The notes: generated from the sequence alone by a model not told the origin. 64,000 nt of DNA from Pedococcus badiiscoriae (GCF_013408925.1 NZ_JACCAB010000001.1:558001-622000), one strand, 5' to 3'. Positions 43,334-51,889 are shown, counted from the stretch's first letter. Numbers and translations: made by a program.

Positions 43334-44784
43334 CGAGCTCCTCCGACCGGCATGACCACCGACGTGGTGGATCCCTTGACCTTGACCCTCAGGTCCTGGC
43401 GCTCGGCGTAGAGGTCAGAGACCTCGGGTTCGTCGTGATCGAGGATCACCGCCGCTGTCGCCAGCTCCTCCGGGGTGTGCTCCGTGGGGACCCACTCGTG
43501 CCGGGCGAGCACCCGACGCAGGGCATCGACGACCGTCGGGTCGAACTGCGCACCGGCGCGTTCGGTGACGATCTCCAACGCGGCGTCCACGCTCATCGCC
43601 TCGCGGTAGGAACGGGAGGTGGTGAGGGTGTCGAAGGTGTCGGCCACGGCGACCAGGCGCGCGGTGAGCGGGATGTCCTCCCCCTTGAGCCCGGCCGGGT
43701 AGCCACGACCGTCGAAGCGCTCGTGGTGGTGGGCGATGCCATCCACCGAGCCGGCCACGAAGTCGATTCCCTGGACGAGCTCCACCGCGCTCAGAGCATG
43801 CTCTGCGAGGACGACCAGCTCGTCGTCGGTCAGCGGCTGTCGGGCTCGCAGCACCTTGCTCGGGACGCAGACCTTGCCGATGTCGTGCAGCATGGCGGCC
43901 GTGCGGACGTCCTGGATCTCCTTGTGCCCCAGGCCGAGGGTCTCGGCGAGCCACTGGGCGAGCTGGGCGGTGCGGTCGCTGTGCCCGCTGTTGGCTGGGT
44001 CCTTGGTCTCCACGGCCGTCACGAGCGCCCGCAACGTGCGGTCATGGGCGCGAAGCTCGTCGCCGTACTGGACGAAGGCCCAGCGGGCCACGAACAACGG
44101 CGCAAGGACCAGGACCGCACTGAACCAGCCGACGCCGGCGGGCAGCCAGAGCACCACGAAGAGGAAGCCGATCACGCCGTACCCGACGTAGGCGGCGCCG
44201 GAGGTGGTGAGGAGCTTGAGGAACTGGGTGCGCATGGGGACGCCGGCGGAGAACCGCACGACCCCGGAGATCAGCGCGGCATTGAGCAGGCACTGGGCCA
44301 CGTCCGCCACCATGAGTGGCAGTCCCACGCCGAGCAGGATGCGAGACGCTGAGTCCGAGCTGCCCGGGTTGGCCAGGCCGCCGGCCGCCAGGTAGACCAG
44401 CCCACCGAGTGAGCCGATCGAGCTGCAGAGAGCAATGTTGAAGGCGCGGACGATGAGCGGCTGCGTCTCCTTCTGGACCACAGCCGCGGCAGCACCCACG
44501 ATGGCCGCCCCTACGGGGCCGACCACGACAGCCGACGTGAGCAGGATGATGCTCAGGAACGACAGGTGGATGCGCGCTCCGACGTCGATCTCGCGCAGCA
44601 ACCAGCTGGTGATGCCCAAACCGGCCAGGACGAGCACCGCGTAGACATCGCCGATCCCGCGCGTGGTGTACCACCCGAGTCCGGCGAGACCCAGGGCCAC
44701 GGACGCGACGACGGACACATAGGCGATGGTCGCCCGGTTGTGCAGTCTCCGCGGGGTCGTACCCGGATCAGAAGCGGTGCTCAC
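43330..44784 (-). CDS. Membrane HD-GYP domain protein (c-di-GMP phosphodiesterase type)
   Basis: 484 residues. An N-terminal membrane sensor region (residues 20-235, about seven segments) precedes a canonical HD-GYP domain: GHSDRTAQL (267-275), H300-D301 in AAMLHDIGKV, HHERFDGRGYP (353-363), and VADTFDTLTTSRSYR. In the family this hydrolyses cyclic di-GMP, or related dinucleotides, to control a lifestyle switch. A C-terminal tail of about 55 residues is extra. The start is GTG 44784, with a TAGATT box six bases upstream and no ribosome site. A 39-residue peptide gene ends 35 bp upstream on the same strand. Confidence 0.9.
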   Translation of the reverse strand: MSTASDPGTTPRRLHNRATIAYVSVVASVALGLAGLGWYTTRGIGDVYAVLVLAGLGITSWLLREIDVGARIHLSFLSIILLTSAVVVGPVGAAIVGAAAAVVQKETQPLIVRAFNIALCSSIGSLGGLVYLAAGGLANPGSSDSASRILLGVGLPLMVADVAQCLLNAALISGVVRFSAGVPMRTQFLKLLTTSGAAYVGYGVIGFLFVVLWLPAGVGWFSAVLVLAPLFVARWAFVQYGDELRAHDRTLRALVTAVETKDPANSGHSDRTAQLAQWLAETLGLGHKEIQDVRTAAMLHDIGKVCVPSKVLRARQPLTDDELVVLAEHALSAVELVQGIDFVAGSVDGIAHHHERFDGRGYPAGLKGEDIPLTARLVAVADTFDTLTTSRSYREAMSVDAALEIVTERAGAQFDPTVVDALRRVLARHEWVPTEHTPEELATAAVILDHDEPEVSDLYAERQDLRVKVKGSTTSVVMPVGGAR

Positions 44785-44790
44785 GGACCC

Positions 44791-44796
44791 AATCTA
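44791..44796 (-). promoter_or_regulatory. Candidate -10 box of the HD-GYP gene (leaderless)
   Basis: TAGATT on the minus strand ends six bases before GTG 44784, in the 35-bp gap after the small peptide gene; the HD-GYP gene may thus be transcribed with or without the peptide. Confidence 0.45.
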
Positions 44797-44819
44797 GGCC
44801 CGCAGGGCCAGAGTTTGGG

Positions 44820-44939
44820 TCAGCCGCCCCAGCCCCACACGGAGGTCACGCCAGTCGCGGAGTCGACGTCCTCGGGGGACCACACGATGTTGTCGCTGCC
44901 GGAGAGGATGGACTCGAAGATGGTGGTGATCGCCTTCAT
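44820..44939 (-). CDS. 39-residue NIVW/WGWGG peptide upstream of the HD-GYP genes
   Basis: Small gene with a textbook ribosome site: AGAAGGAG eight bases before ATG 44939. The peptide starts MKAITTIFESILSGS, has DNIVWSPEDVDSATG in the middle, and ends TSVWGWGG. It has no classic signal peptide, although the first 12 residues are amphipathic or hydrophobic with one lysine. DNIVW recalls NIVWG-type repeats seen in some secreted actinobacterial and Deinococcus proteins (from memory). The Trp/Gly-rich end resembles secreted or modified peptides. It lies 35 bp upstream of the HD-GYP gene on the same strand and may be its ligand, a signal, or a leader peptide. Function is unknown. Confidence 0.7.
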   Translation of the reverse strand: MKAITTIFESILSGSDNIVWSPEDVDSATGVTSVWGWGG

Positions 44940-45261
44940 GGCGGATGCTCCTTCTGCCTGATGCCCAACTCATACGTTCGGCTATTTCAGGCGGTCACTT
45001 GTCCCTAGCCGCCAGGGGTGCGGGTCGTGGACAGGACTATGATGCCGGTCACCCTGTGGGCTTGGGGCTCTCCTTGCGTGTTCTTTGCCAAACCTTGAAG
45101 GTCCTATCGCACCTTTGCCACCCCACGGGGGCACCTTTGGACCGTATTTGTCCGCAAGCATGGCGCTTTGGCGTTGACGGCGTATCCTCCCCTCCCGGCT
45201 GTGAGAGACTGACGAGGCACCCGGTGCACCACGCGCCACACCACCACTGACGGAGTCCTCC
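44940..45261. other. Divergent intergenic region between the peptide gene and bL37
   Basis: 322 bp without a gene, less GC-rich than its surroundings. It holds a perfect odd palindrome ACCTTGAAGGT (45092-45102), a 9-bp direct repeat GCACCTTTG (45109-45117 and 45131-45139, 22 bp apart), and a TATCCT box (45183-45188) that could be the bL37 -10 element. A regulator binding ACCTT motifs is possible. Confidence 0.45.
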
Positions 45262-45336
45262 ATGAGCAAGCGCGCCCGCAAGCGCCGCTCGCGCAAGGGC
45301 AACGCGGCCAACCACGGCCGCAAGCCCAACGCCTGA
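45262..45336 (+). CDS. 50S ribosomal protein bL37
   Basis: 24-residue, extremely basic protein: MSKRARKRRSRKG, then NAANHGRKPNA. This matches the short actinobacterial ribosomal protein bL37 first seen in mycobacterial 50S structures, whose C-terminus reads ANHGKRPNA. It should sit in the large subunit rRNA as a small arginine/lysine-rich extension. ATG 45262 has GGAG six bases upstream. A 40-bp palindromic terminator starts 19 bases after the stop, so it is monocistronic. Confidence 0.92.
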   Translation: MSKRARKRRSRKGNAANHGRKPNA

Positions 45337-45354
45337 GCCTGCGCCACGACGCAT

Positions 45355-45394
45355 CGAAGGGGCGGTCGAACCAGCTGGTTCGACCGCCCCTTCG
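45355..45394. terminator. Intrinsic terminator after bL37
   Basis: Forty-base perfect palindrome (arms beginning CGAAGGGGCGGTCGAACC, AGCT centre) followed by GTCGTGC. It may serve both bL37 and the convergent rsrA. Confidence 0.85.
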
Positions 45395-45401
45395 TCGTGC
45401 T

Positions 45402-45453
45402 GCGACTGCGTCAGTCCTGCGTGCGACTGCGTCCGTCCTGCGTCAGTCCTGCG
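45402..45453. repeat. 21-bp tandem repeat between bL37 terminator and rsrA
   Basis: Two 21-bp units (45402-45422 and 45423-45443) differ at one base (GCGACTGCGTCAG versus GCGACTGCGTCCG), followed by a partial third unit (CAGTCCTGCG). It is noncoding, directly downstream of the rsrA stop. Confidence 0.65.
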
Positions 45454-45454
45454 A

Positions 45455-45736
45455 CTACTCCGAGATCTCGTAGCGGATCGTCGTGATCCGAGCCATGATC
45501 TGGGTCCGCAGCTCCACCGGAGCTTCCTCGCAGGCGCAGGACCGCTTGACCAGCGCCTTGAGCGCCTGGTCCAGGTCGTACTCCCGCAGGCAGGGTCCGC
45601 ACTCGTCGAGGTGGTGCTTGATCTTGACCGTGTCGTCCTGGGTCATCTCACCGTCGAGGTACTCGTAGACGCGGTGCAGCACCTCGGAACAGTCCGAGCC
45701 CGCCGCTTCTCCCGCTCCCTGTCCTTCGCAGCTCAT
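45455..45736 (-). CDS. rsrA: Anti-sigma-R factor, zinc-binding (RsrA family)
   Basis: 93-residue ZAS-type anti-sigma factor. The zinc motif Hx3Cx2C is H42-C46-C49 in HHLDECGPC, with an extra upstream C16 and a C67/C69 pair in SCACEE. In the family, disulfide stress oxidises these thiols, releases zinc and frees SigR, which then induces thioredoxin and mycothiol genes. ATG 45736 overlaps the sigR stop by four bases (ATGA), keeping the two proteins in balance. Confidence 0.93.
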   Translation of the reverse strand: MSCEGQGAGEAAGSDCSEVLHRVYEYLDGEMTQDDTVKIKHHLDECGPCLREYDLDQALKALVKRSCACEEAPVELRTQIMARITTIRYEISE

Positions 45737-46383
45737 GAGTCCGCTCCCTGGGTGGCAAAGCCGCGCTCGGCGGCATACTCCGTCAGCAACTCCCGCAACT
45801 GGCGCCGGCCGCGGTGCAACCGCGACATGACGGTCCCGATGGGGGTGTCCATGATCTCGGCGATCTCCTTGTAGGCGAAGCCCTCGACGTCGGCAAGGTA
45901 GACGGCCAGCCGGAAGTCCTCCGGCAGCTGTTGCAGCGCCCGCTTCACCTCGGTGTCGGGCAGGTGGTCCAACGCCTCCGTCTCGGCCGAGCGCAGCCCG
46001 CTGGAGGTGTGCGACTCGGCGCGGGCGAGCTGGTAGTCCTCGATCTCGGCGGCGTCCGACTGCAGCGGCTCGCGCTGCTTCTTGCGGTAGGTGTTGATGT
46101 AGGTGTTGGTGAGGATGCGGTACATCCACGCCTTGAAGTTCGTCCCGGGCCGGTACTGGTGGAACGCGGCGAAGGCCTTGGTGTAGGTCTCCTGCAGCAG
46201 GTCCTCGGCGTCGGCGGGGTTCCGGGTGGTCCGCAGGGCGGCGGAGTACAGTTGGTCGAGCAGGGGCATCGCCTCACGCTCGAACCGCGACTGCCGCTCC
46301 GCGGGGGTCTCGCTGGCCACGTCGACGGTGGCGTCGGGAGTGGCCTCGTCGATGATGGTGTCGGTGGCAGGTGTCTCAGTCAT
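45733..46383 (-). CDS. sigR: Sigma factor SigR/SigH (ECF, thiol-stress), with a possible longer isoform
   Basis: 216-residue ECF sigma factor from ATG 46383: region 2 with [19 protein letters not shown] and [19 protein letters not shown], and region 4 with [28 protein letters not shown]. The frame stays open to GTG 46503, giving a 256-residue form; ATG 46494 is also possible. Upstream lie a TAGGCT box for the short form and, beyond 46503, a perfect sigma-R promoter for a longer transcript. This is the same logic as the SigR/SigR' isoforms of Streptomyces coelicolor. The stop overlaps rsrA. SRAP, aroA and rsgA nearby match the mycobacterial sigH neighbourhood. Confidence 0.94.
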   Translation of the reverse strand: MTETPATDTIIDEATPDATVDVASETPAERQSRFEREAMPLLDQLYSAALRTTRNPADAEDLLQETYTKAFAAFHQYRPGTNFKAWMYRILTNTYINTYRKKQREPLQSDAAEIEDYQLARAESHTSSGLRSAETEALDHLPDTEVKRALQQLPEDFRLAVYLADVEGFAYKEIAEIMDTPIGTVMSRLHRGRRQLRELLTEYAAERGFATQGADS

Positions 46384-46391
46384 TACCCTCC

Positions 46392-46397
46392 AGCCTA
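46392..46397 (-). promoter_or_regulatory. Candidate sigR p1 -10 box
   Basis: TAGGCT on the minus strand ends eight bases before ATG 46383; GGAGGG also lies between. It probably gives constitutive expression of the short SigR. Confidence 0.5.
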
Positions 46398-46562
46398 GCC
46401 CGGCATCGGCCCTGGCCGGCTTGTCGGTCGGTGCGGAAAGCCCCAGGGCCACGGAGGCGGGATGCACGACGCCGCGATCGGGCGGTGCGGTCATGACGGG
46501 CACGTGCTGACTCCTGGTGCTGCCTCGGCTGGTGGACCGCGTCGCGATCCTTCCCCCAGTCC

Positions 46563-46588
46563 AACGGGGCGCCTCACCCGGTCATTCC
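46563..46588 (-). promoter_or_regulatory. SigR-type autoregulatory promoter (sigR p2)
   Basis: On the minus strand: GGAAT, 18 bases, GTT (extended to GGGAAT and GTTG), an exact match to the SigR/SigH consensus. It points at sigR and ends 60 bp before the upstream GTG 46503, so SigR should amplify its own longer transcript. Confidence 0.8.
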
Positions 46589-46595
46589 CAGGCAC

Positions 46596-46601
46596 TACGG
46601 T
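46596..46601 (+). promoter_or_regulatory. Candidate -10 box of the ferritin gene (leaderless)
   Basis: TACGGT ends seven bases before ATG 46609, which has no ribosome site. It lies back to back with the SigR promoter. Confidence 0.45.
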
Positions 46602-46608
46602 TTCCGGT

Positions 46609-47151
46609 ATGCCGCACGCCTCCGAAGCATCGTTCGTCGAGCTGCTCACCCAGCAGGTCCGCCACGAGTTCACCGCCAGCCAGCAGTACATCGCGATCGC
46701 GGTGTGGTTCGACGGCCACGACCTGCCGCGGCTGGCCACGCACTTCTACCTGCAGAGCGTCGAAGAGCGGAACCACGCCATGATGATGGTCCAGTACATG
46801 CTCGACCGGGACTGGGCCCTGACCGTGCCCGGGGTGGACGAGGTCCGCAACGAGTTCGACAAGCCGCACGAGCCGATCGCGCTGGCGCTCGCCCAGGAGA
46901 AGTCGGTCACCCGGCAGATCGAGGCGCCCTTCCGGGCGGCCCGCAGCGAGGGGGACGTGCTCGGTGAGCAGTTCATGCTGTGGTTCCTCAAGGAGCAGGT
47001 GGAGGAGGTGGCCGCCATGAGCACGCTGCTGACCATCGCCGACCGCGCCGGCGAGGACTGGTTCCAGATCGAGGACCACCTCGCCCGTGAGGCGGTCCTC
47101 GACGGAGGCAAGGACGCGTCGGCGCCGGCCGCCGCCGGGGGCACCCTCTAG
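46609..47151 (+). CDS. Ferritin
   Basis: 180-residue four-helix ferritin storing iron as a 24-mer in the cytoplasm. The ferroxidase ligands are in place: Glu and Tyr in VRHEFTASQQYIAIAVWF, Glu and His in EERNHAMMM, Glu in LALAQEKSVT, and Gln in GEQFMLWFLKEQVEE. An Ala/Gly-rich tail ends the protein. The ATG at 46609 begins inside a GTATGCCG octamer. Its TAG stop shares the bases CTAG with the TAG of the convergent hydrolase gene. Divergent from sigR. Confidence 0.93.
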   Translation: MPHASEASFVELLTQQVRHEFTASQQYIAIAVWFDGHDLPRLATHFYLQSVEERNHAMMMVQYMLDRDWALTVPGVDEVRNEFDKPHEPIALALAQEKSVTRQIEAPFRAARSEGDVLGEQFMLWFLKEQVEEVAAMSTLLTIADRAGEDWFQIEDHLAREAVLDGGKDASAPAAAGGTL

Positions 47152-47819
47152 CCCTTCTGGCCTCCCTGGTCCCTCGCGCCCAGCGAGCGCACGAACGCCA
47201 GCACAGCCGCGACCACGTCGTCCGGTCTCCTCGTGAACCCGTGCCCGCCGCGCGCGACCGTGACCCAGGACGGGTCAGGCAGCTCGGCCCTGACCTCTGT
47301 GGGCGTGCCGAACGGGTCCGTCTCGCCCTGGACGACGTGCAGCGGTATGCCGTGCGTCACCGGCGCGCGGAGCTCGTCCGCCCGGGATGCCTGTGGCTTG
47401 CCCGGCGGGTGCAGGGGGAAGGCCAGGGCGAGGACCGCGTCCGCGCCGGTGTCGTGCGCGGTGCGGAAGGCCACTCGGGCACCGTTGCTCTTGCCGCCGA
47501 CGACCAGCGGCCGCGGCAGCCGGCCGCGCCCCGTGGTGAGGTGACTCAGCACCGGTAGCCACGAGGGGTCCTGGACCGGTGCGGGGGGCGGCAGCTTGCG
47601 CCCCGCCACGATCCAGGCCTGCTCGACCAGGGCCACGGCCCACCCGGCCTCGACCAACCCGGTGGCAACTGCAGTCACGTCCCCGGCCCGGATGCTGCCC
47701 CCGGCGCCGTGGGTCAGGACCACCGACCCGGCAGGACGCGGTGGTCGAGCCAGGTGCACCCGAGCGGGGCCTCCCGGCGTCTGGACCTCCATGACCTCCA
47801 CCATGCGTTCCGTGCTCAT
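47148..47819 (-). CDS. Alpha/beta hydrolase (KANL3/Tex30-like)
   Basis: 223-residue dienelactone-hydrolase-like protein. LTHGAGGSIRAGD gives the oxyanion region, GGKSNGARVA the nucleophile elbow with the serine, and GGHGFTRRP the catalytic histidine; QGETDPFGTP carries the likely acid. Substrate unknown. The GTG/ATG start region overlaps the SRAP stop (ATGA), making a two-gene unit. It converges on ferritin, with both stop codons sharing the bases CTAG. Confidence 0.85.
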   Translation of the reverse strand: MSTERMVEVMEVQTPGGPARVHLARPPRPAGSVVLTHGAGGSIRAGDVTAVATGLVEAGWAVALVEQAWIVAGRKLPPPAPVQDPSWLPVLSHLTTGRGRLPRPLVVGGKSNGARVAFRTAHDTGADAVLALAFPLHPPGKPQASRADELRAPVTHGIPLHVVQGETDPFGTPTEVRAELPDPSWVTVARGGHGFTRRPDDVVAAVLAFVRSLGARDQGGQKG

Positions 47820-48739
47820 GCGGGGTTCGGCCCTCCGACCGTCTCGGCTGGACTGGCCTGCGCGTCGCCACCGATGATCTCCCCGGTCAGGGGGTCGACG
47901 ACGCCGTCGAGCTCGTCGATGCCCGCCGGTTCGATCAGCTGGGGGCCGTTGCTGCGGTTGGACGACACGGCGGTCCCGACGGGATAGGCCTCGAACCGGC
48001 CCGGCGCCGAGAAGGCCAGCAGCCGCGCGACCTCGTCAGGGTCGGACAGCGACGGGTCGAGCCAGGTCGACCAGTCCTCGCGCTCGAGCACGAGGGGCTG
48101 GCGGTCGTGGATGCGGTCGAGCCCGGCTTCGGCCTCGGTCGTGATGATCGTGAAGGTCGTGAGCCAGGCCTGCGGGTCGTCGCCGTCCGCGATCTCGCGG
48201 TCACGCCAGAACTCGTAGAGCCCCGCGAAGGCCACCACGTCACCGTCGGCGCGGTGCATGTAGAAGGGCTGCTTGCGCGGGTTGCCCTTGGCGTCGGTGC
48301 TCACCGGGGACTTCTGCCACTCGTACCACCCCTGGGCCGGCACCAGACAGCGGCGGGAGGCCGCAGCCTTGGCGAACGAGCCCTTCTCCAGCACCGACTC
48401 CGCGCGGGCGTTGATCATCCGCATGCCGATCTTGGTGTCCTTGGCCCAGCTGGGCACCAAGCCCCACGTGAGCAACCGCAGCTGGCGCACCGGCGCTGGG
48501 CCATCGGCATGCCCCTCGCTCGTGGCTGGGGCCGCCTGGCCGCTGGTGGCCCGGGGTGCGCGGGTGAGCACCACGGGCGCCTGCTTGCTCGGGGCCAGGT
48601 TGAAGTCGGGTGTGCCTGCGGGGGGCGACTGAGGGTTCTTGAGGATGCTGCGCGCCGGCTCGGCGGTCCGGTCCTGCTCGACCTCGAACTCCTCGACGAG
48701 CTCGTCGGGGTTGGCTGTGGCTGCATATCGGCCGCACAT
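47816..48739 (-). CDS. SOS response-associated peptidase (SRAP; YedK/HMCES family)
   Basis: 307-residue abasic-site processing protein. The start MCGRYA exposes Cys2, which forms the thiazolidine crosslink to abasic sites in single-stranded DNA. NLAPSKQAPVV, INARAESV and RIHDRQPLVL supply the conserved Asn, Glu and His. The actinobacterial-type insertion (about residues 60-95, Ala/Pro/Gly-rich) is present. ATG 48739 is fixed by Cys2 and by a TACCCT box seven bases upstream; longer starts are rejected. The place beside sigR, aroA and rsgA is conserved in mycobacteria. Confidence 0.94.
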   Translation of the reverse strand: MCGRYAATANPDELVEEFEVEQDRTAEPARSILKNPQSPPAGTPDFNLAPSKQAPVVLTRAPRATSGQAAPATSEGHADGPAPVRQLRLLTWGLVPSWAKDTKIGMRMINARAESVLEKGSFAKAAASRRCLVPAQGWYEWQKSPVSTDAKGNPRKQPFYMHRADGDVVAFAGLYEFWRDREIADGDDPQAWLTTFTIITTEAEAGLDRIHDRQPLVLEREDWSTWLDPSLSDPDEVARLLAFSAPGRFEAYPVGTAVSSNRSNGPQLIEPAGIDELDGVVDPLTGEIIGGDAQASPAETVGGPNPA

Positions 48740-48746
48740 GATGGAC

Positions 48747-48752
48747 AGGGTA
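48747..48752 (-). promoter_or_regulatory. Candidate -10 box of the SRAP gene (leaderless)
   Basis: TACCCT on the minus strand ends seven bases before ATG 48739; no ribosome site is present. No LexA box is seen. Confidence 0.5.
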
Positions 48753-48859
48753 CGCAGGGACGCTGACCTCCCCATACGGTAGGAAGGGAGGCGCACGACC
48801 CCACTTCGCCACCCCACGCACCGCCCCGCACCGCCCCACGCACCAGCTCAGGAGTGAAC

Positions 48860-49399
48860 ATGACCGTCGTCCGTCGCGTGGCCCGACCGTTGCTCGCCGC
48901 GATCTTCGTCGTCCAGGGAATCGAGCAGCTGCGTCACCCCTCCGCGCTGAAGCCCAAGGTGGCGCCCCTCGCCGAGCGGCTCGCCCCGCTGGGGGTCCCC
49001 AACGACCCCGAGCTGCTCGTGCGGGCCAACGGCGCCACGATGGTCGGCGGCGGAGCGCTCCTCGCCACCGGCAGGGTGCCGCGCCTCGCCTCACTGGCGC
49101 TGGTGGGCGCCATGGTGCCGACGACCTATGTGGGACACCAGTTCTGGGCCGAGACCGACCCCGCGGTCAAGCGCACCCAGCGCATCAGCTTCCTCAAGAA
49201 CCTCGGCCTCATCGGGGGGCTGTTGCTGGCCAGCGTCGACACGGAAGGCCGGCCCGGGCTGGTCTACCGTGCAGGGCTCGCGGGCGACACGGCCAAGCGC
49301 GCCACCCACCGCGCCAAGCGCGAGGCGAAGCTCGCCGCCCGCGCCGCACGCCGCGAGGCCAGGCTGGCCGCGTCCCAGGCCCACGATGCCCTCACCTGA
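48860..49399 (+). CDS. DoxX-family membrane protein
   Basis: 179 residues from ATG 48860, which has AGGAG five bases upstream; GTG 48854 is possible. Four hydrophobic segments begin with [21 protein letters not shown], a typical DoxX start, and [10 protein letters not shown] near residue 95. The C-terminal 45 residues are an Ala/Arg/Lys-rich helix ([20 protein letters not shown]). The family is tied to thiol or redox stress membrane complexes, which would fit the SigR neighbourhood (inference). It overlaps aroA by 14 bp. Confidence 0.85.
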   Translation: MTVVRRVARPLLAAIFVVQGIEQLRHPSALKPKVAPLAERLAPLGVPNDPELLVRANGATMVGGGALLATGRVPRLASLALVGAMVPTTYVGHQFWAETDPAVKRTQRISFLKNLGLIGGLLLASVDTEGRPGLVYRAGLAGDTAKRATHRAKREAKLAARAARREARLAASQAHDALT

Positions 49400-50732
49400 C
49401 CCATCGCACTCCCGGACCGCTCCCGTCTCCGCACTCCCGGGCTGGTCCACCCCCACCGCCCGGCGACGGGTTGACGCGGACGTCACCCTGCCCGGCAGCA
49501 AGTCCCTGACCAACCGCTTCCTCGTCCTCGCGGCGCTGGCCAACGGCCCCTCCCTGCTCCGCCGGCCGCTGCGGTCGCGGGACACCCTCCTCATGGCGCA
49601 GGCCCTGCGCCAGCTGGGCGCCGGGGTCGACGACGTCAGCTCCCCCGGATCCAGCACCCCCGACTGGGTGGTCACCCCCTCAGCCCTGGACCGAGGCGCG
49701 CAGATCGACTGCGGGCTGGCCGGCACCGTGATGCGGTTCCTCCCGCCGGTTGCAGCCCTCGCCCAGGGGCTCGTGACGTTCGACGGCGACCTGCAGGCGC
49801 GGGTGCGCCCGATGGGCCCGGTGCTGGCGGCGCTTCGCATCCTCGGCGCCCAGGTCGAGGACGAGGGGCGCGGCACCTTGCCGTTCACGGTCCACGGCGC
49901 CGGACGTATGCCGGGTGGCTCGGTCACCCTCGACGCCTCCTCCTCGTCCCAGTTCATCTCCGCCCTGCTGCTGGCCGGCCCCCGCTACGACGCCGGGGTC
50001 ACCATCCACCACGACGGCAAACCTGTCCCCTCCGAACCCCACATCGAGATGACGGTCGAGACCCTGCGGGACGCCGGCGCGATCGTGGACGACGGCGAGC
50101 CCAACACGTGGCGGGTCGAACCCTCCGAGATCAACGGGCTGGACGTCCAGGTCGAGCCGGACCTGTCGAACGCCGCACCCTTCCTGGCCGCGGCGCTGGT
50201 CACCAGCGGCCGCGTCACCGTGCCCGGCTGGCCCCAGCACACCACCCAGGCCGGCGACGCGATCCGTGACATCCTCGACACGATGGGCGCCGACGTGTCA
50301 CTCGCCCGCGACGGGCTCACGGTGTCCGGCACCGGTGAGATCGACGGCATCGACATCGACCTCCACGACGCGAGTGAGCTCACGCCTGTCGTCGCGGCGC
50401 TGGCGGCCCTCGCCGACTCCCCCAGCGTCATCCGCGGGGTGGCCCACATCCGAGGGCACGAGACCGACCGCCTGGCCGCCCTCGCGCGCGAGCTCGGCGA
50501 CCGGGGTGCCGACGTGAGGGAGACCGACGACGGCCTGCGCATCACGCCGCGGCCCCTGTCGGCGGGCCTGTTCCACACCTACGCCGACCACCGCATGGTG
50601 ATGGCCGGCGCAGTCCTCGGCCTTCGTACGCCCGGCCTCGTCGTCGAGGATCCCGACACGGTCGCCAAGACCCTCCCGTCCTTCGTCGACCTGTGGACGG
50701 CTCTGGTCGACCCTGACGGTCCCACCCCATGA
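49386..50732 (+). CDS. aroA: 3-phosphoshikimate 1-carboxyvinyltransferase (EPSP synthase)
   Basis: 448-residue shikimate-pathway enzyme joining PEP and shikimate-3-phosphate. It has [18 protein letters not shown] at the N-terminus, the [15 protein letters not shown] motif with a threonine in place of the more common [20 protein letters not shown], and the late signature [19 protein letters not shown] 49386 lies inside the DoxX gene end. Its stop overlaps the rsgA ATG (ATGA). The order aroA-rsgA is conserved in actinobacteria. Confidence 0.95.
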   Translation: MPSPDPSHSRTAPVSALPGWSTPTARRRVDADVTLPGSKSLTNRFLVLAALANGPSLLRRPLRSRDTLLMAQALRQLGAGVDDVSSPGSSTPDWVVTPSALDRGAQIDCGLAGTVMRFLPPVAALAQGLVTFDGDLQARVRPMGPVLAALRILGAQVEDEGRGTLPFTVHGAGRMPGGSVTLDASSSSQFISALLLAGPRYDAGVTIHHDGKPVPSEPHIEMTVETLRDAGAIVDDGEPNTWRVEPSEINGLDVQVEPDLSNAAPFLAAALVTSGRVTVPGWPQHTTQAGDAIRDILDTMGADVSLARDGLTVSGTGEIDGIDIDLHDASELTPVVAALAALADSPSVIRGVAHIRGHETDRLAALARELGDRGADVRETDDGLRITPRPLSAGLFHTYADHRMVMAGAVLGLRTPGLVVEDPDTVAKTLPSFVDLWTALVDPDGPTP

Positions 50733-51781
50733 GTCGGCGCACCTCGGACTACGACGAGAGCGACGTCCGGATCCGTCCCAGCCGGCGCGGGTCCCGGCCG
50801 AGGTCCAAGGACCGTCCAGCCCACGAGGACGCCGTCCCCGGGTTCGTGATCGGGGTGGACCGAGGGCGCTACACGGTCCTCGTCGGCAAGGGAGTCGGCG
50901 GCAAGGACGCCGGTGGGCGCCCGTTGCCGGAGCGCATCGTCACCGCCATGAAGGCACGCGAGCTCGGGCGCAAGGGCATCGTGGTCGGCGACGAGGTCGA
51001 GCTCGTCGGAGACACCTCGGGCAACCCCGACGGTCTGGCCCGCGTGGTCCGTCTCACCCCGCGACGGTCGGTGCTGCGTCGCACGGCGGACGACACCGAC
51101 CCCGTCGAGCGGGTCATCGTGGCCAACGCCGACCAGCTCGTCATCGTCACCGCCCTGGCCAACCCGGAGCCACGGCCCCGGATGATCGACCGGTGCCTCG
51201 TCGCCGCCTACGACGCCGGCCTGGACCCCTTGCTCGTCCTGACCAAGGCCGACCTCGCGGATGCCGACTCCTTCCTCGCCAACTACGCCCCCCTCAACGT
51301 CCGCTACGTCGTCACGGCCACCGGGGAGTCCGGCTTCGAGGGCCTGGAGCTGCTGCACGAGCAGCTCGTCGACCGGGTCAGCGTGTTCATCGGGCACTCC
51401 GGGGTCGGCAAGTCGACCCTGGTCAACGGTCTGGTCCCGGACGCCCGTCGAGCGACCGGGATCGTGAACGACTTCACCGGCCGCGGGCGACACACCTCGA
51501 GCTCGGCGGTCGCGCTGCGGCTTCCCGACCGCGCCGGGTGGGTGATCGACACCCCGGGGGTCCGGTCGTTCGGACTGGCGCACGTCGACCTCGCGCGGAT
51601 CATCCAGCACTTCCCCGACCTCGAGCCCGGCACGTCCCAGTGTCCTCGCGGCTGCGGCCACGACGAGCCCGAGTGCGCGCTCGACGCGTGGGTGGCCTCG
51701 GGTCAGGCCGGCCCCGCAGGCACCTCGAGACTGGAGTCGCTGCGTCGGCTGCTGCGTGCTCGTTCGGGCGACGCAGACTGA
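50729..51781 (+). CDS. rsgA: Ribosome small-subunit-dependent GTPase A
   Basis: 350-residue circularly permuted GTPase helping late 30S maturation. An N-terminal OB-fold domain is followed by G4 [11 protein letters not shown] (about 170), G1 [10 protein letters not shown] (about 221), and G3 DTPGVRSF (about 274), in the permuted order that defines the family. The zinc motif is [13 protein letters not shown] basic N-terminal extension ([15 protein letters not shown]) is typical of actinobacteria. It is coupled to aroA and ends at a very strong terminator. Confidence 0.95.
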   Translation: MSRRTSDYDESDVRIRPSRRGSRPRSKDRPAHEDAVPGFVIGVDRGRYTVLVGKGVGGKDAGGRPLPERIVTAMKARELGRKGIVVGDEVELVGDTSGNPDGLARVVRLTPRRSVLRRTADDTDPVERVIVANADQLVIVTALANPEPRPRMIDRCLVAAYDAGLDPLLVLTKADLADADSFLANYAPLNVRYVVTATGESGFEGLELLHEQLVDRVSVFIGHSGVGKSTLVNGLVPDARRATGIVNDFTGRGRHTSSSAVALRLPDRAGWVIDTPGVRSFGLAHVDLARIIQHFPDLEPGTSQCPRGCGHDEPECALDAWVASGQAGPAGTSRLESLRRLLRARSGDAD

Positions 51782-51829
51782 CCGGAAGGGTCGCCCGTGG
51801 TCTCGTTGAACCCCGGCCTCTGAGGAGGC

Positions 51830-51872
51830 ACGACGACGGCGCCGTCCCCCAGGGGGACGGCGCCGTCGTCGT
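51830..51872. terminator. Strong bidirectional terminator between rsgA and dppF
   Basis: About 20-bp perfect stem (arms containing GACGACGGCGCCGTCCCC) around an A-centred tip; convergent genes lie on both sides. Confidence 0.9.
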
Positions 51873-51889
51873 GACTGCGTGGTTCGGGG

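Noticed and set aside
45262..45336. bS22 (AURKAIP1/COX24-type) as the identity of the 24-residue basic protein
   Set aside because: bS22 is about 33 residues with a different sequence; the ANHGRKPNA ending and length fit bL37.
45366..45383. LexA-like palindrome TCGAAC-N6-GTTCGA
   Set aside because: The spacer is six rather than the usual four bases, and the palindrome is the middle of the bL37 terminator, not a promoter.
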